A stretch of DNA of 21,940 nt from CAZVIK01 sp964627045 (lineage in GTDB: Bacteria > Acidobacteriota > Terriglobia > Bryobacterales > Bryobacteraceae). Positions within the stretch are counted from its first letter, which is position 1. Each line of letters opens with the position of its first letter. The notes beneath the pieces were generated by a model. That model ran no database searches and was not told where the DNA came from. It worked only from the letters and a program-made list of their open reading frames with translations. The stretch spans positions 1 through 21,940 of the forward strand of contig CAZVIK010000051.1 in NCBI GenBank assembly GCA_964627045.1. Direction: 5' to 3'. Shown here piece after piece: positions 21,374 through 21,940 of the stretch. The translations under genes and the position numbers were made by a program.

Positions 21374-21940
21374 CTAGCGCCGGCGGGCATGTCCGCCGAA
21401 CCAACGCGGTCCCGTGTAGATACGGATGCTCGGGCCATAGAACCAAGGCCGGTAATACGGACCGTACCACCAATCCCACGCGCCGTAGTAATAGGGCCGG
21501 GGGGGCGCCGAGGCCCGACGCGCCGGCGCGGGCGTCTTCTCGGCGTAGTCTTCCGGCCGGACGGGGAGAAACGCTTGGGCCGAACTCTCCGTGGACACTG
21601 TCAGCGCCTCCTCCAATCGGAAGGTGACGACGCTCTCCGGGTACAGGATCGTTGGCTTGCCGCGCGTGGTCAGAACGCCGATCATCCCGGCGGCAGCGCC
21701 GGCGATCGCGCCGATCCCAGCCCCCACGCCGCCATCGGCCGCCGCGCCGATGGCCGCTCCCGCGCCGGCCGTGGTGGCGACGGCTCCGGCATCACGCCCT
21801 ACGCTGGCGCCCGCCGTCTGCTCTGTCAACCGCGTGCGAACCGCACCCGTCTGCCCTGCCACCACCCCTAACACGTAAAACACCACGCCCACCCGCGGGT
21901 GCCCAAGCACATAACCGCCATTAACCCAAACCACACCCCG
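21374..21940 (-). CDS. Glycine-zipper protein, partial (5' end outside window)
   Basis: The frame ends at TAG 21374 and stays open to the right edge, so the N-terminus, which should hold any signal peptide, is missing. The visible 188 residues contain a glycine-zipper stretch (GAGAAIGAAADGGVGAGIGAIAGAAAG) of the kind that inserts in or crosses membranes, followed by TRGKPTILYPESVVTFRLEEALTVSTE, a beta segment that often follows the zipper in acidobacterial exported proteins. The C-terminal 50 residues are rich in Tyr, Trp, Pro and Arg (YYYGAWDWWYGPYYRPWFYG), suggesting an exposed aromatic tail. A likely envelope protein of unknown function. Bases close to the right edge may be less reliable, because the extreme N-terminal residues look irregular for the family. 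Confidence 0.72.
   Translation of the reverse strand, partial: RGVVWVNGGYVLGHPRVGVVFYVLGVVAGQTGAVRTRLTEQTAGASVGRDAGAVATTAGAGAAIGAAADGGVGAGIGAIAGAAAGMIGVLTTRGKPTILYPESVVTFRLEEALTVSTESSAQAFLPVRPEDYAEKTPAPARRASAPPRPYYYGAWDWWYGPYYRPWFYGPSIRIYTGPRWFGGHARRR

Overview
This is a GC-rich bacterial chromosomal window, most likely from an acidobacterium of the Solibacter/Bryobacter group. The strongest taxonomic hint is the exported protein at 19700-21232, whose C-terminal half looks like the TIGR03437 domain that is amplified in Solibacter-type genomes. The glycine-zipper protein at the right edge and the generally G/C-ending codons fit the same source. No rRNA, tRNA, insertion sequence, prophage or CRISPR array is visible. 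A run of 10 Ns at 15298-15307, flanked by a duplicated 19-mer, marks an assembly join, so this is probably a draft or metagenome contig.

Left part (1-8463, all plus strand). A tightly packed set of seven genes starts with the 3' part of uvrA. It continues with a deoxyhypusine-synthase-like protein of unknown role, a CPBP/CAAX-type membrane protease, mtnA (methionine salvage), a thioredoxin-fold redox protein, an SH3-NlpC/P60 endopeptidase and a dipeptide epimerase of the enolase superfamily. Spacings are 4- or 7-nt overlaps or gaps of at most 10 nt, so one transcript with coupled translation is likely. The last two genes resemble the YkfC/YkfB pair that cuts and epimerises murein dipeptides; here the epimerase has a Tat-like N-terminus. 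After a 138-bp gap holding a perfect 19-bp palindrome come a peptidoglycan-binding/lysozyme-like protein and a dCMP deaminase.

Middle (8412-13465, minus strand). gmd, a TrmB-type regulator and a GT87-type membrane glycosyltransferase form one minus-strand unit that points to GDP-deoxymannose glycan synthesis. Its last gene runs 52 nt into the end of the convergent dCMP deaminase gene. A long TolC-family outer-membrane protein follows without any pump partner.

Right part. pyrE and truA (13568-14939, plus) are core metabolism and tRNA modification genes. pyrE has a -10-like box so close to its ATG that a leaderless transcript is possible. They converge on a translationally coupled minus-strand pair: a small unknown protein and a bacterial PH-domain membrane protein. 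The PH gene is broken only by the assembly join; removing 118 bp restores a clean 159-residue reading frame.

Next is a large secreted arabinofuranosidase of family GH54 (16304-19462), with complete catalytic and disulfide residues. Its lamin-tail-like domain appears to be split in two places by arrays of a repeated module. Then come the TIGR03437-type exported protein and, convergently across a strong hairpin, a partial glycine-zipper protein. I did not find convincing evidence for a wholly new defence or mobile system. The most original observations are the exported murein-dipeptide module, the split lamin-tail GH54 enzyme and the deoxyhypusine-synthase-like protein.
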